A stretch of DNA of 64,000 nt from NCBI GenBank assembly GCA_016801885.1, contig CM028894.1, positions 7,943,241 through 8,007,240 on the forward strand, read 5' to 3'. The notes beneath the pieces are model-generated. The model did no database searches. It worked only from the letters and a program-made list of their open reading frames with translations, and was not told where the DNA came from. The position numbers were made by a program, and so were the translations under genes. Origin of the DNA: Toxotes chatareus. Lineage: Eukaryota > Chordata > Actinopteri > Toxotidae. Below, one piece after another: positions 14,451 to 25,060 of this stretch (positions are counted from its first letter, which is position 1; the number at the start of each line of letters is the position of its first letter).

Positions 14451-17400
14451 TTATTCACACCCTTCAAGAATAACCTTACAATCCACTGCAAGACGGGCAG
14501 CATCTGGATTTAAGCCTACCCCTACATTACATGCACACATGGACACACATGGGAGGCTATTACTGACACACACACAAAGACCGCAGAGCACACGTGACCA
14601 CTTGGCAGTCACCCAGATACCCTCTGCTCATATAGTATCCTCAATCACTGACGCTTACCCTCACACACACACACAGCAGATGTCAGGTGTCACCTTTATC
14701 TTGGTTTTGAAACACAGTGGATTTATGAGAATGTGGTTTTACAGTTGCACACTTTCAGGGGTGATGCAAACTGTATGTGTGTGTGTGTCCTTACAATACT
14801 CAGCAGCAGACTGAGATTTGACTTCATGCATGATTAAGCACACACACACAGAGTATGCAGGCAGGTGTAAGACTAGCAAACTCAGAATTTAGGAACCTGT
14901 AAGTAACTGTCAGCAGAAGACACAGCATGGTCAACACACACAGACACAGGCACAAGCAAGGACCATGCAGTTGGAGTGTATTTTGCTGGTGGGACTTTAA
15001 AAATGGGTTAGTCATGCATTATATATATACAACAGGACGTCTCTCTGTCTCTCCCTGCAGTTTTCTTGTTCTCTTGTTCTCTTGTCTATCTCTGTCTCAC
15101 CGCCTTTTTAATTTTTTTTTTTTTTTAAATAATTTTCTCACTCTTGTCTGTCTTTTTTTCGACACCCTCCTCTTCTGGAGTAATATAAAAGAACAGAAGG
15201 CACATCTTTTCTAATCATTTCCTTTCAGAAGAACATGGCATGTGTGGAGGAGATCGAGTGTCTGTTCTGGCATTAAATAAACAATAAAATAATGTTTTCC
15301 TGCAGGTTTTAATGCAGACATGCCCCTAAGCCTTATCAATTCTGCCCACCTGAATCCACATGCTGTTTTTAGTGTGTCAGTGTGCGTTTGACTCTGTGTG
15401 TGGGTCTGTGTGTGACTGTTTGTTTCTGTGTGTCAGTTATGATGAATGACTGTGTATTTATCACAAAGCACTAGCCATATTAATTCTGTCCCTAGCTCCA
15501 TAGCTGTGACAGCTATTGTGTTAGATTGAATTCACGCTGTCTGTCTAATCTTCTCTTTATAAATGGAAGGTTAGACAGACTGTGTCCACATCTGTCCCAT
15601 CAAAAATTAGCTCAGTTTTCTTAAAATATACTGTTTTAATTTCTGCTTGCTGTAATTCTAATAACCTGATTTTGTTGCATACAACAGACAAAAGGCCCAA
15701 ATCAAACCAATCAGTGTTGTGATTATTGATGTGATTATTTTTTGTATGTTCTGCAGTGTTAACACCGTCATACAGTGACAGTGTTTTTTTTTTTTTGCCT
15801 TAATTTAAAAAAATGTGACATTATCCTTAGCTGATCCTGTTTAAAGTTCAGCAACAATTTAAAATAAATTTACATAGTCTGTGTGGCCTTATTGTCTTAA
15901 GGATTTATTGAGCTTGTTGTTGGATATCACTGGTCATTAGCAGGTTATGCAGAATGATCAGTGATGAACCTGTGAGGAAGTTCTGTTGTCAAGTTGAATT
16001 TCATTTGCATGTGAGAGGAGGATTCTGAAAGCTGGGATCAATAGAGCCTCACACATGTCTGAAGTGGGTAAAATTTAAAGGTCACCCCCTCTGTCTTCCA
16101 GTTACACTTCACGTCATTCATCTATTAAAGCTGAAATGCCCCAAAGAATTAAAATTCAGACCGCTTTTTTTTTAGGCTTGAAAAAAAAATGCTTTTTTGC
16201 TCTTTGTTCAAACAAGAGAAAATGTCCGAGTCATTAAATAACCATTCCTCTACAATCCCTCTGTCCTAACAATGTCTGTTTCTTTTCAGAGTGTCCCAGA
16301 GTGCGAAGAGGAGAGAAGAATAAAGGAGGAAGACGACAGAGGAAGACCAGATGGAGAGGTGAAGGAACAGGAAGAGGATGAGAGGAGCAGCGATGAAGGT
16401 TTCATGGGAATGACTCCGCTGCTGCAGGCTCACCATGCCATGGAGAGGATGGAGGAGTTTGTACACAAGGTATTGAACACGTACACAGCGATGCAGCTGC
16501 ACAATTCAGTTTCTGCTAAACTGGTTTCACCCCTTTGTAGCAAATATTCCCTCTTAATCCTTCCCTTTAACTGTACATATGTTTTGGAGCACCACACTTT
16601 TAATTCCTACTCCCACTTAATTTGTTACTCTTACCAAGAGCGATGTTTGTTTTACAGTGGATGTTTTAAAACAACACTCAATAAAACCAGGGCAAACCTT
16701 GCACGCTCAGGTTTAGCAACTTTTCTTTTTTTACTTTCTTTTTTTCAAGTTCTGTTTGGCCTCTGGCAGCGTTGAGCATGTTTTACAGTGCAGTTTGAGA
16801 GTAAGTTAATAAAAAACAACACATTTTGGTTTTTTTCCTTCTACCATCAACATTGCCAGAAACTCTCAGAACATGGTAGCAATTTTAATGAGTTTCACAA
16901 CAAATTCTGAGAAGCCAGTTTATGTCCTGCAGGGGTTTCTTACTAAACCATGTGTTATTATTTTGAGATAAACATGAACAAGGAGGCAGACATGAAGAAT
17001 TATAGCAACTGCTTCTAAGAGGACACTGCTGAAATGTTGACATATGAGCTAAGAGGACCCCAGCTTGGACTGATATTCACTCACATGCACACTGAGAGTC
17101 TTCTGAAATTGTAACCAGCAGGTTGTAAATTAGAGACATTAATCACCCTGGAGAGAAACTGTCAAAGGGTTTATCTCTCCCTCTCTCTTTTCCCTTATTG
17201 ATGGTGTTTGCCATATCGGACTACAGTTTATTTATTTACATCCCTTGACCTGGCACTGTTCATTTGACACCGACACCTACACTACACAGTATCGTGATCA
17301 CATACTGTACTCTACTCTTATGCACAGACACTCAGTTTCAAGGACATTTAATAAATAACCAGCTGCTTCTCATAAAGGACATTGAAATTCAATTAGAAGT

Positions 17401-19293
17401 CATTTTTTTCTTTCATTAACATTTTCCATACACATGAGCTTTTGGCCTCTTATTCCAAGCCTGATTATGATGTTTCTGTCTGTTTTCTTTATTAACCAAT
17501 CAGGTGTGGGAGGGCCGGTGGCGCGTCATACCTCACGACGTGCTCCCCGATTGGCTGAAGGACAACGACTTCCTGCTTCACGGCCACAGGCCGCCCATGC
17601 CTTCTTTTCGCGCCTGCTTCAAGAGCATCTTCAGAATCCACACAGAGACAGGAAACATCTGGACACACCTGCTAGGTATGACACTTACACTGCGGGCACT
17701 GATACACCTGATCCAAACGCACATCAGTGCCTTCCTAAACTAAACCCAACAAACCTAATCTTAAGTCTCAAGAAGCAGCAAGGCAACAAGACACAACGAC
17801 AACTTGTAAGAGTACACACACACACACACACACATCACATGACAGTCAGGACTGGGATCTTTAAAGTTACAAGAAATAGTACTTTTGTATTTTTTTGTTT
17901 GAGTCAGATTTGTGTTTTTTCAGTTTTGGTTTCCATCCCATTCTTATTTGCTTTAAGTCAGATCAGCTGAGGTGGTTGTCTCTTGGCTTGAAAACAACTT
18001 TGTGAATATTGACTCCCACTGCTCCCACCTGGTGGTGTAAAAGAGATAGTGCACCTAAATGCTACTGTGGTTTGAGTGAGATTTTGTGAATATTACTGAC
18101 TATTACCTTTGTCTGGTTTTAGACTATTTAAGTGAAAATCAGCAGCTGGGATATATAATCTCTGTCTCTTTCCATCTCCGTCTCTCCCTCTGTCTGTCCC
18201 TGCAGGCTGTTTGTTTTTCCTCTGTCTGGGTTTGATGTACATGTTCAGGCCCAACATGTCTTTCGTGGCTCCGGTCCAGGAGAAGGTGGTGATCGGGATG
18301 TTTTTCCTGGGAGCCATCCTCTGCCTCTCCTTCTCCTGGCTCTTCCACACAGTCTACTGCCACTCTGAGGGCGTCTCCAGAGTCTTCTCCAAGTAAGATG
18401 CGCACACTGTAAACTCACAGATTATGAAGTCTCATTCCTTATTACTGTGCTTATGACACTTTACTAGGAAAACCACAGAGTCGTACTGTGTCTGTAGACC
18501 ATCCTCTCTGTGTTTTTCTGTCTCTAGGTTGGACTACAGCGGGATTGCCTTCCTGATCATGGGCTCATTTGTCCCCTGGTTGTACTACTCCTTCTACTGC
18601 TCCCCTCAGCCTTGTTTCATCTACCTGATAGTGGTGTGTATACTGGGCCTTGCCGCCATCACCGTCTCCCAGTGCGACTTCTTCGCCACACCGCAGTACC
18701 GAGGAGTCAGAGCAGGTAGAGTGTGGTTGTGACATGATCAGTGGATCAAAAGACGTGTGTGTAATGTACCTGTCAGCTCATTGCTTGGGTTTTCTGGTCT
18801 CTGTTGCTCTGTGTAGGAGTGTTTGTGGGTCTGGGTCTGAGCGGCGTGGTTCCCACTCTTCACTTTGTCATCAGCGAGGGTCTGATCAAAGCGACCACCA
18901 TCGGTCAGATGGGTTGGCTGCTGCTGATGGCGATGCTCTACATCACCGGAGCCTGTCTATACGCCGCTCGAATCCCTGAGAGGTTCTTCCCTGGCAAGTG
19001 TGACATCTGGGTGAGTGTTGTTTCCCTGTGTTAATTTGAAAGCAATATCAATGTAGGAGCAGTTTCTTCTTCACATTTTTCTCTCCTCATGTCACTCTGA
19101 TTCTTTCTCACACATTTAACGTACTGTTTTTCTCTTGCTGCCTGTCTTTCTTTCTCTTTCATAGTTCCACTCCCACCAGCTGTTCCACATCTTGGTAGTT
19201 GCTGGGGCTTTTGTTCATTTCCACGGCGTCTCCAACCTGCAGGAATTTCGGTACACGGCGGGAGCCGGCTGTGCCGAGGATGGCACTCTCTAA
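8829..19293 (+). CDS. adipor2: Adiponectin receptor protein 2 (seven coding exons)
   Basis: PAQR-family seven-pass membrane receptor for adiponectin, with ceramidase-like activity in the family. Coding exons: 8829-8915, 16290-16469, 17504-17675, 18206-18392, 18528-18715, 18817-19010 and 19165-19293. All introns are GT-AG and the phases agree. The joined frame is 378 codons plus TAA, against 386 in human ADIPOR2. An acidic variable N-terminus (about 1-65) leads into DEGFMGMTPLLQAHHAMERM, whose form favours ADIPOR2 over ADIPOR1. Next come the conserved VWEGRWRVIPHDVLPDWL segment (from residue 90) and the seven-helix core. The expected zinc ligands are His194 (SWLFHTVYCH), His340 and His344 (FHSHQLFH), with Asp211 (KLDYSGIA); the 146- and 17-residue spacings equal those in human ADIPOR2. 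Position 258 is Cys where mammals have Trp (SQWD). The ATG at 8829 is the first Met of its exon, but the frame stays open upstream to a TGA at 8688, so an upstream start exon is possible. Confidence 0.95.
9299..9324. repeat. (AC)n microsatellite
   Basis: About 13 uninterrupted AC units inside the first long adipor2 intron. Confidence 0.9.
9925..10000. repeat. Degenerate teleost interspersed repeat fragment (candidate)
   Basis: Contains CCTTGCTCAGGGGCACCTCA followed by TTGCTGAGGGATAAAAG, like the tail part of a widespread fish SINE-type repeat. It shares the TTGCTNA(A/G)GGGCAC core with the piece at 4736. No clear ends or target duplication are visible. Confidence 0.35.
12299..12321. repeat. 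(GT)n microsatellite
   Basis: About 11 GT units in an adipor2 intron. Confidence 0.9.
14402..14447. repeat. (CA)n microsatellite
   Basis: About 23 uninterrupted CA units, the longest pure dinucleotide run in the window and therefore likely to vary in length between individuals. It accounts for the His/Thr-repeat open frames on both strands here. Confidence 0.95.
16470..17503 (+). other. adipor2: adipor2 intron between coding exons 2 and 3
   Basis: GTATTG donor at 16470; ATCAG acceptor ending at 17503, just before GTG TGG GAG. No further exon or structured element was recognised in it. Confidence 0.8.
17813..17833. repeat. (AC)n microsatellite
   Basis: About 10 AC units in the adipor2 intron between 17676 and 18205. 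Confidence 0.85.
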
Positions 19294-21565
19294 CACACAC
19301 ACACGCATACTGACTCACCCATTCACTCACACACATTTTACGGGGAGGCACTGGTTCTAAAAATATGCACAGAATTTCACACACAGACATACATACATAT
19401 TCTACTCAAACACAAACATAAAACCTAAGACATGCACACACACGCTCTCCCCCCATCCTGAAGACCGAAGTGGCTTGTTCGGTGTGTTTCTGTATGCGTT
19501 ATACACAGGATGGCCTCCCAGGGGGCGCTATTAAAACTGATTGAGAAGGGGTTTTGTTCTCTTTCTGTCCCTCTGTCTGTCTGTCCATCCCCACCTCCTT
19601 TGGCTCTGGTTGTTTCCACTATAACAGTTTTTGAGACTTTACTTTTTCCAGAAAGTATATCCGTTTGTTTAGGAAGGGCAGAGCCATTCAAAACCTCCCT
19701 TGAGAAAATCTACATTTTCTTCTGTGTTTTGACATTTAATGGTTTGATTTGAAGAGGAAGCGTAATTGTGGCTTTCAAAAAAAAAAAAAGACATTTTGGG
19801 GTGGGGTTTTTTTGCAGAATGCTGTTTTCCACGTTACATTTTAGAGCATTCAAATATGGAAAAAAAGGAAAAGAAGTGACTGGAAAATTTCTTTGGATTT
19901 CTTCTTTCTTTATTGTTAAGGCTGCAGGGGGAGATGTTGGGGTGGGCGGGTGGGGGCTTAATAGTCACTTTTAAACGTTAAAAAAAAGAACCCTTTTCCA
20001 TGTAAATAAGATTTCTAAATTTTGGGTTATAGATTTGTATGAAATATATATGAAAAAAAGAACAAAAAAATATGTTATAATATGATGGCAAGAATAAATA
20101 AATATGTTAGATGATAAATCAATTAAGGATGAGGAGAAGAGGTGTTATATCTACACTTGTTCTAGCTGTGAGGTGCAGTGGAGCGAATAATACTGATTGG
20201 AGGAAAGCGCTTCAAATAATTTCGTTAAGTCTGTATATGCAAGGATGAGAAAGTAGAGAAGACGAAATATAAGGCACAACACCTGAATCTTATCAAACAA
20301 GCAGCGACTGAGAGACTTGCTTGTATTTTGTCTCTGAAGTGACAACTCAGAGTCACTTTTCTGAGATAAAAACCTTGAAATATTAACAAGGAGACAACAG
20401 AACGTCTGTCCTCTACTCAGTGTTTTTTTTTCCCATTCTTGACTTGAACCTGCGGCCTTGTGTTTTTCAAGCATCACAGAGTCAGAGCACTGATTTGAAA
20501 TCAGACCTGGGGCCTCATAAATAAAACGTCCTCATGTGTACATGTGTGCTTGAAACCAAATATAAAGTCAAACCTATGAAATATAAAAGTGTCATCTTGA
20601 TATGTAGCCATTTTCATTTATCTTCTTACTGTAAATTCTCTTATATATCTAAAGATAAAACTAATTTTTATGCCACCAATATAATTTTATTCTTTTTTTA
20701 TGACATGCCCTTAAATGACTCCTTACAGCACATCAAGGATAACTTTAAGACATTTTTATAAACAAGGCCCCAGAGTCACATATGTCACTTTGGTACTGTA
20801 AATCTACAGTATTAATACAGTACAGATGCAGTTCACTGTAGTCCTCCTCCTCCGTGACACTTGATAAGATTCACCTACATACAGAAAAAGGATTCTCTGT
20901 CTAAAAACACGTTTTTCTTTATTGACTGGATTGTATTTTAATTCTGTTTTTTGGTATTATTATTTTTATTGCAAGCTTTAATTTTCTCTTTGCTCTTTGT
21001 TTTTTTCTTTCATCTGTTTGTGTTGCTCAACTGGAGATCATTAAAAATGGCAAAAAAAAAAAAAAAAAATCATAGTTTCCCAAAACAATCTGACGATGTT
21101 CTCAAATAATTACCGTAACTACTATAAGGGCACATAAACAGTCTCAGATACTGAGACTTCACTTAGTTACTACACGGTGAACTTTTTAAACATATGTTTT
21201 CTTACAATACCAAAATCTTGCACCTGCACAATGGAAACACTTATATTCTGAGCTTGTCATAAACTGTATTTCTGGGATTGAAATTTAGGTTTGCAAATTT
21301 CTGAACAGCAAGTTGAGTTATTATTTGAATAATCAGCATCTCCTCTTTGCATCACACTTTGCTTTGAAGAAGAAGAAAAAAAATCTTATTTTCATCCTCT
21401 GTTTTTCTTTTCTTTTCCTAATTTTCTGTTTTTATTCTAGTTTATATTAATTTATTTCTCTTGGGGAGCGTGTATTGTCTGTTGAAGCACACAGGAGTGT
21501 TTGATTGCAATAGACCTTTATATCTGCTGTATTGTTCTAATAAAAAGGTTTTTTTGAATCTGTCA
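19294..21565 (+). other. adipor2: adipor2 3' untranslated region with candidate poly(A) sites
   Basis: No exon-like coding sequence follows the TAA at 19291. The region is AT-rich. Candidate poly(A) signals are overlapping AATAAATAAATA motifs at about 20093-20104, ATTAAA near 21040 just before an A-tract (21052-21069), and AATAAA at 21539-21544 followed by a T/GT-rich stretch. The last looks the best as the main end, giving a 3'UTR of about 2.3 kb. Earlier signals could give shorter isoforms. The exact cleavage site cannot be seen. Confidence 0.6.
20509..20771. mobile_element. Candidate short non-autonomous DNA element (TIR fragment)
   Basis: The ends form an imperfect inverted repeat: GGGGCCTCATAAATAAA at the left and, on the other strand at the right, GGGGCCTTGTTTATAAA. 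The inside is AT-rich and non-coding, as in a MITE. No convincing target-site duplication was found, so this could also be a chance or truncated match. It lies inside the adipor2 3'UTR. Confidence 0.35.
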
Positions 21566-21569
21566 TTTT

Positions 21570-22500
21570 GTCCAGTGGGTGGTTAGTATGTGCACAACAC
21601 TAAATCATGACATAAAAGTACATGACACATTACGTTTGTCATAATAAAGTAAATCATTTTATAGTGGTTTGTAAACTAAAATTTCATCCTTTCTGCTTTA
21701 AACTCCGAGTGTGGAGAATAAACCCTGTTACTTGCGTGTGACTGACAGATCAGAGGTCGCGGCTCCATCCAGGCTCCAGGTGAGTTTACTCAAATTATCG
21801 CACGTAAATATTTAACTGTCCCGCGGGGCCTTCATTCCTCACATTGTTCCTTATACTTGAATTGCGCGCACACTTGATATTTCTTAACTGTTTTGCAGAC
21901 ACAGTTCCCAATGAGGACTGTTGAATGGATTTGACAGTTTTATTCTGCATGAACTGAAACAATAAGACATGCCTCATGAACCTTAAACACTAATAAAAGT
22001 GAAAACATAACTGGAGATTTTGCTGAGTAATTGTGATGGGAAGGCCACAGGTGACACACACTTTTGAAAGAAATTCACTTTGGCCCGTTTGAAGTAGGGT
22101 ACTTTTGGTAAACTTCATATTGTAACATGGTTATAATGACCATGCTGGAAGACAATTGACAGCAGATTCACTGGTTGACTTTGCTTGCTTTTGAACACAC
22201 CTTATATGACATATATATGTGTATAGTTTGCATTATCCAGATTCAGACTGACCCATTGCACTATTGGTATTTGTGGAAAAAAAAGTAGTTGTTCTGTTGG
22301 TTGTGTTGTTGCTCTGTAGTGCCCGAGAGCAAAGGAAAACTGAAGTCAAATTCCTTGTTTGTTTGCATAAATTGGGCCAATAAAACTGATTCTGATTGAA
22401 GTCTTTAATGCTTAAAGCCATGGAGTCAGACTGAAAGTGAACCCCTGGCAATTTGTGATCATGTCAAACACCTGTTCTGTGTTGGACCCAGATTCAAACG
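21570..22500. other. Intergenic DNA between adipor2 and the downstream gene
   Basis: No gene is supported. A slightly GC-richer patch at 21705-21780 ends in CTCCAG before GTGAGT, so it could be an alternative first exon of the downstream transcript, but nothing else supports that. The rest is ordinary AT-rich sequence. Confidence 0.5.
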
Positions 22501-22559
22501 TTACTGCTGCTTTATGAGGGCAGTCACCGCAGGTCCCTCCTACCACTTAACCTATCAGT

Positions 22560-22740
22560 CCCGTCCAATCAGAGTCCAGTTTGAGCCGCGCCAAAAGTCA
22601 GTCGCACCTGTCGCTCATGCGCTTATCAAACCCATGTGACCGAGGAGGAGAGCGCTCAGCCAATAGCAGGGCAGAATTTTATGTCAGGTGCGGCTGGCTC
22701 GAGTCTCCCGTGAAATACGGGAGGCGTCGGTAAAATTCAG
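22560..22740 (+). promoter_or_regulatory. CCAAT-type promoter of the downstream gene
   Basis: Two forward CCAAT boxes (22565-22569 in TCCAATCAG and 22660-22664 in GCCAATAGC) lie 95 bp apart in a locally GC/CpG-richer patch. About 40-50 bp past the second is a small stem-loop with CTCCCGT (22705-22711) and ACGGGAG (22717-22723) around a 5-nt loop. No strong TATA box is seen. Transcription probably starts between about 22690 and 22740. The donor at 22763 and ATG exon at 22965 directly downstream support the call. Confidence 0.55.
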
Positions 22741-22964
22741 CTTTGTCCAAGCTCTTTTTCTGGTAAGTGGATCGAAGTGAGCTCGTTACCTGTAGACAGA
22801 GGAAGCCTGTGTTCATGTTTAGCGGGTTATTTGTTATTGTCCTTTCTGGTGCACAGTGAAAGCTGTGGCTGAGAGCAGAGAGACGATTCAGGCCTAGTGG
22901 AGCTGGAACTTCGGCGTGGGCCAGAGACAGGTGGTTCACGTGTCCGGAGCACGCCAGAGGAAAA

Positions 22965-25029
22965 ATGGCTGACGTGGAGGCCAGGTAAGGCCCACGCGGA
23001 ACGTTTAAAATGCAAAGCTTGAGTGGATTATTGATCAGAGGCTAACATGTTTGATTATGTGCCGGGTTTCCGCAGGACGGACGAAGGGATCCAGCGGAGC
23101 AGCCGCAACCGTTTGGGAGAAGGCACCGCGCTTGGCTTCGCTCATCGGCTCTACACTTACGTGTGTGTGTGATCTGAGTGTTGGAAGTACAGGCTTGCGT
23201 CTTTAGCTCGGTTGAGATGGACTTTGTAACCAGTACAGCCGCTTTGGCGTTAGGGACTGGCCAAGTGTTGGCGGGGCTTAGTTGTGGATGGATTCAGTGT
23301 GTGGAAGGCACTCGGGCCTGCTTAGGTTTGGAGCTCGCGTTTGCTTTTTCTGGGCCGTTTCGTCGGTGTTGTCGGTCTGTGGAAGCATATATGCAGTTGT
23401 GATCCGGACACAACTGTGTATATGTGGAAGCCTATTGGCAGATAGTGTTGGCAGTACGGGTTGAGTTGCGTGCTGTTGTCGGTGTAGGGTGCGTGTTCAG
23501 CAGTGTGTGTTCCTGAGGTAGGCCATTAGCTGCATCTTGAAGTGTTGCAGAATGTTTAAAGTTCCAGGTTTAATATCCAAAGCCTGTGTGTGTGTATGCA
23601 TGTGCCTTCTCTCCAGGAAGGATGAGCTGCTCCAGAGGATCATCAGAGGGTAAGAGGAAAGCACATAAGTCAACATTTATCAGTGTTTCTACATTTAAAC
23701 ATGTTTGTGTGTTTAGCAGGTAGCTGCATCTGGCTGAGTGGGACTCCAGCTTGGATGAGGCCATGGCCAGTGTGGAGCACAGGTAGCCCCCCTGCTGTAT
23801 GTTGAGTTGTGAGGTGTTTCAACTTCAAGGGTTTGATTTGCCTAGCACCTATGGCTAATGTTGAGTGTGTTTCTTTGTGTTGTGCAGGATGGAGGAGCTG
23901 CTGATCCAGAGAACCATGAGGATGCATGTTGGCCAACGCTGCTCAGTGTTTCTACACTGAAGGATTCATCTGTGTACACTCCCCAGCAGCTGTGCATAAT
24001 GGAGCTGATCAAGAGGATCATGAGAAGATGCAGGTTAGCCTGTGTTGCTCTTGCATTGAAGGCTTCACTTGTATCTTGTTTATTTTTGTTGGGGTTTTTT
24101 TGTGTGTTCCTTTGTGTCCAGCAGGTGGCTGCATCTGGCTGAGTGGGGTGCTAGCTTGGATGAGGCTGTGGCCAATGTGGAGCACAGGTAACCCTGTTGC
24201 AAAAAAAAAAAAAAAATTAAGTTTTGACCAGATTGGTATCCAAAGTCAGATTATTTTATATTTTTGCTGCAGGTTGGTGGAGCTGATCCAGAGGACCCTT
24301 TGAGACCAGGTGCATGAAGGCCACATTCTACAATGTTTTTACCAGCATGCATGCGTCCATGTCTGAGTGTGAGAATGTGTCTATTAAAATCAGAAAGAAG
24401 GAAGTTCCTGCTTTTGTCTTTAATGCACTTTACATGGGGCTTAGATCAGTTCTGGTGGGGGGGGCGGGCACTGGGGTCTAACTAGGTTTGGAGTGTGCGT
24501 TTGCCATTTTCAGGCTGTTGCATCAGTATGTGGAAGCACAATATGCAGTTGTGATCCGGACACAACTGTATATGTGTGGAAGCCTATCAGCAGGTAGTGT
24601 TGGAAGCACAGGCTGTATTGTGTAGTTTAGTATTGTCAGGCTTAGTTGTGGGTATTTGTCACTATATGGGTGGCACTGGGGTCAGTGTGGGTTTAGTGTG
24701 TGTGTGTGTGTGTCATAGTTGGTGCTTGATGTAGAAGAAAGCTTAAGCATGCATTAATGTCTCCTTGTTTCTTTCTGTGCGGCTGCTTCTGGCTGAGTGG
24801 AGATCCAACTTTGAGGCCATGGGCAATGTGAAGCTCAGGTAAGGCCCCTGCTGCAGCTGGAAGTGAAGCGAAATATTACAAGTTCAACCATTGACTTGAT
24901 TAGTATTTAAAAACAATGGGTTTATGTTTTTCAGCAGGAGGGAGGAGCTGAGTGAGAGGACCATTTGAGAGCAGGTGAGCAAGAGCCACATTGTAGTCTT
25001 TCTACACTTATGCATGCACTAATTTTACA

Positions 25030-25060
<31 letters not shown>

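Larger units (their letters stand above)
8916..16289 (+). other. adipor2: adipor2 intron after the first coding exon
   Basis: Runs from GTGAGT at 8916 to TTTTCAG at 16289. It holds several CA/GT microsatellites (9299-9324, 12299-12321, 14402-14447), poly-T runs and a possible old repeat fragment near 9930. No other convincing exon was found in it. The open frames inside are low-complexity or composed of CA-repeat translation. Confidence 0.8.

Noticed and set aside
20425..20500. tRNA-like segment on the minus strand (GGTTCAAGTC box)
   Set aside because: Only a B-box-like stretch is visible, with no acceptor stem or full cloverleaf. At most an old SINE piece.
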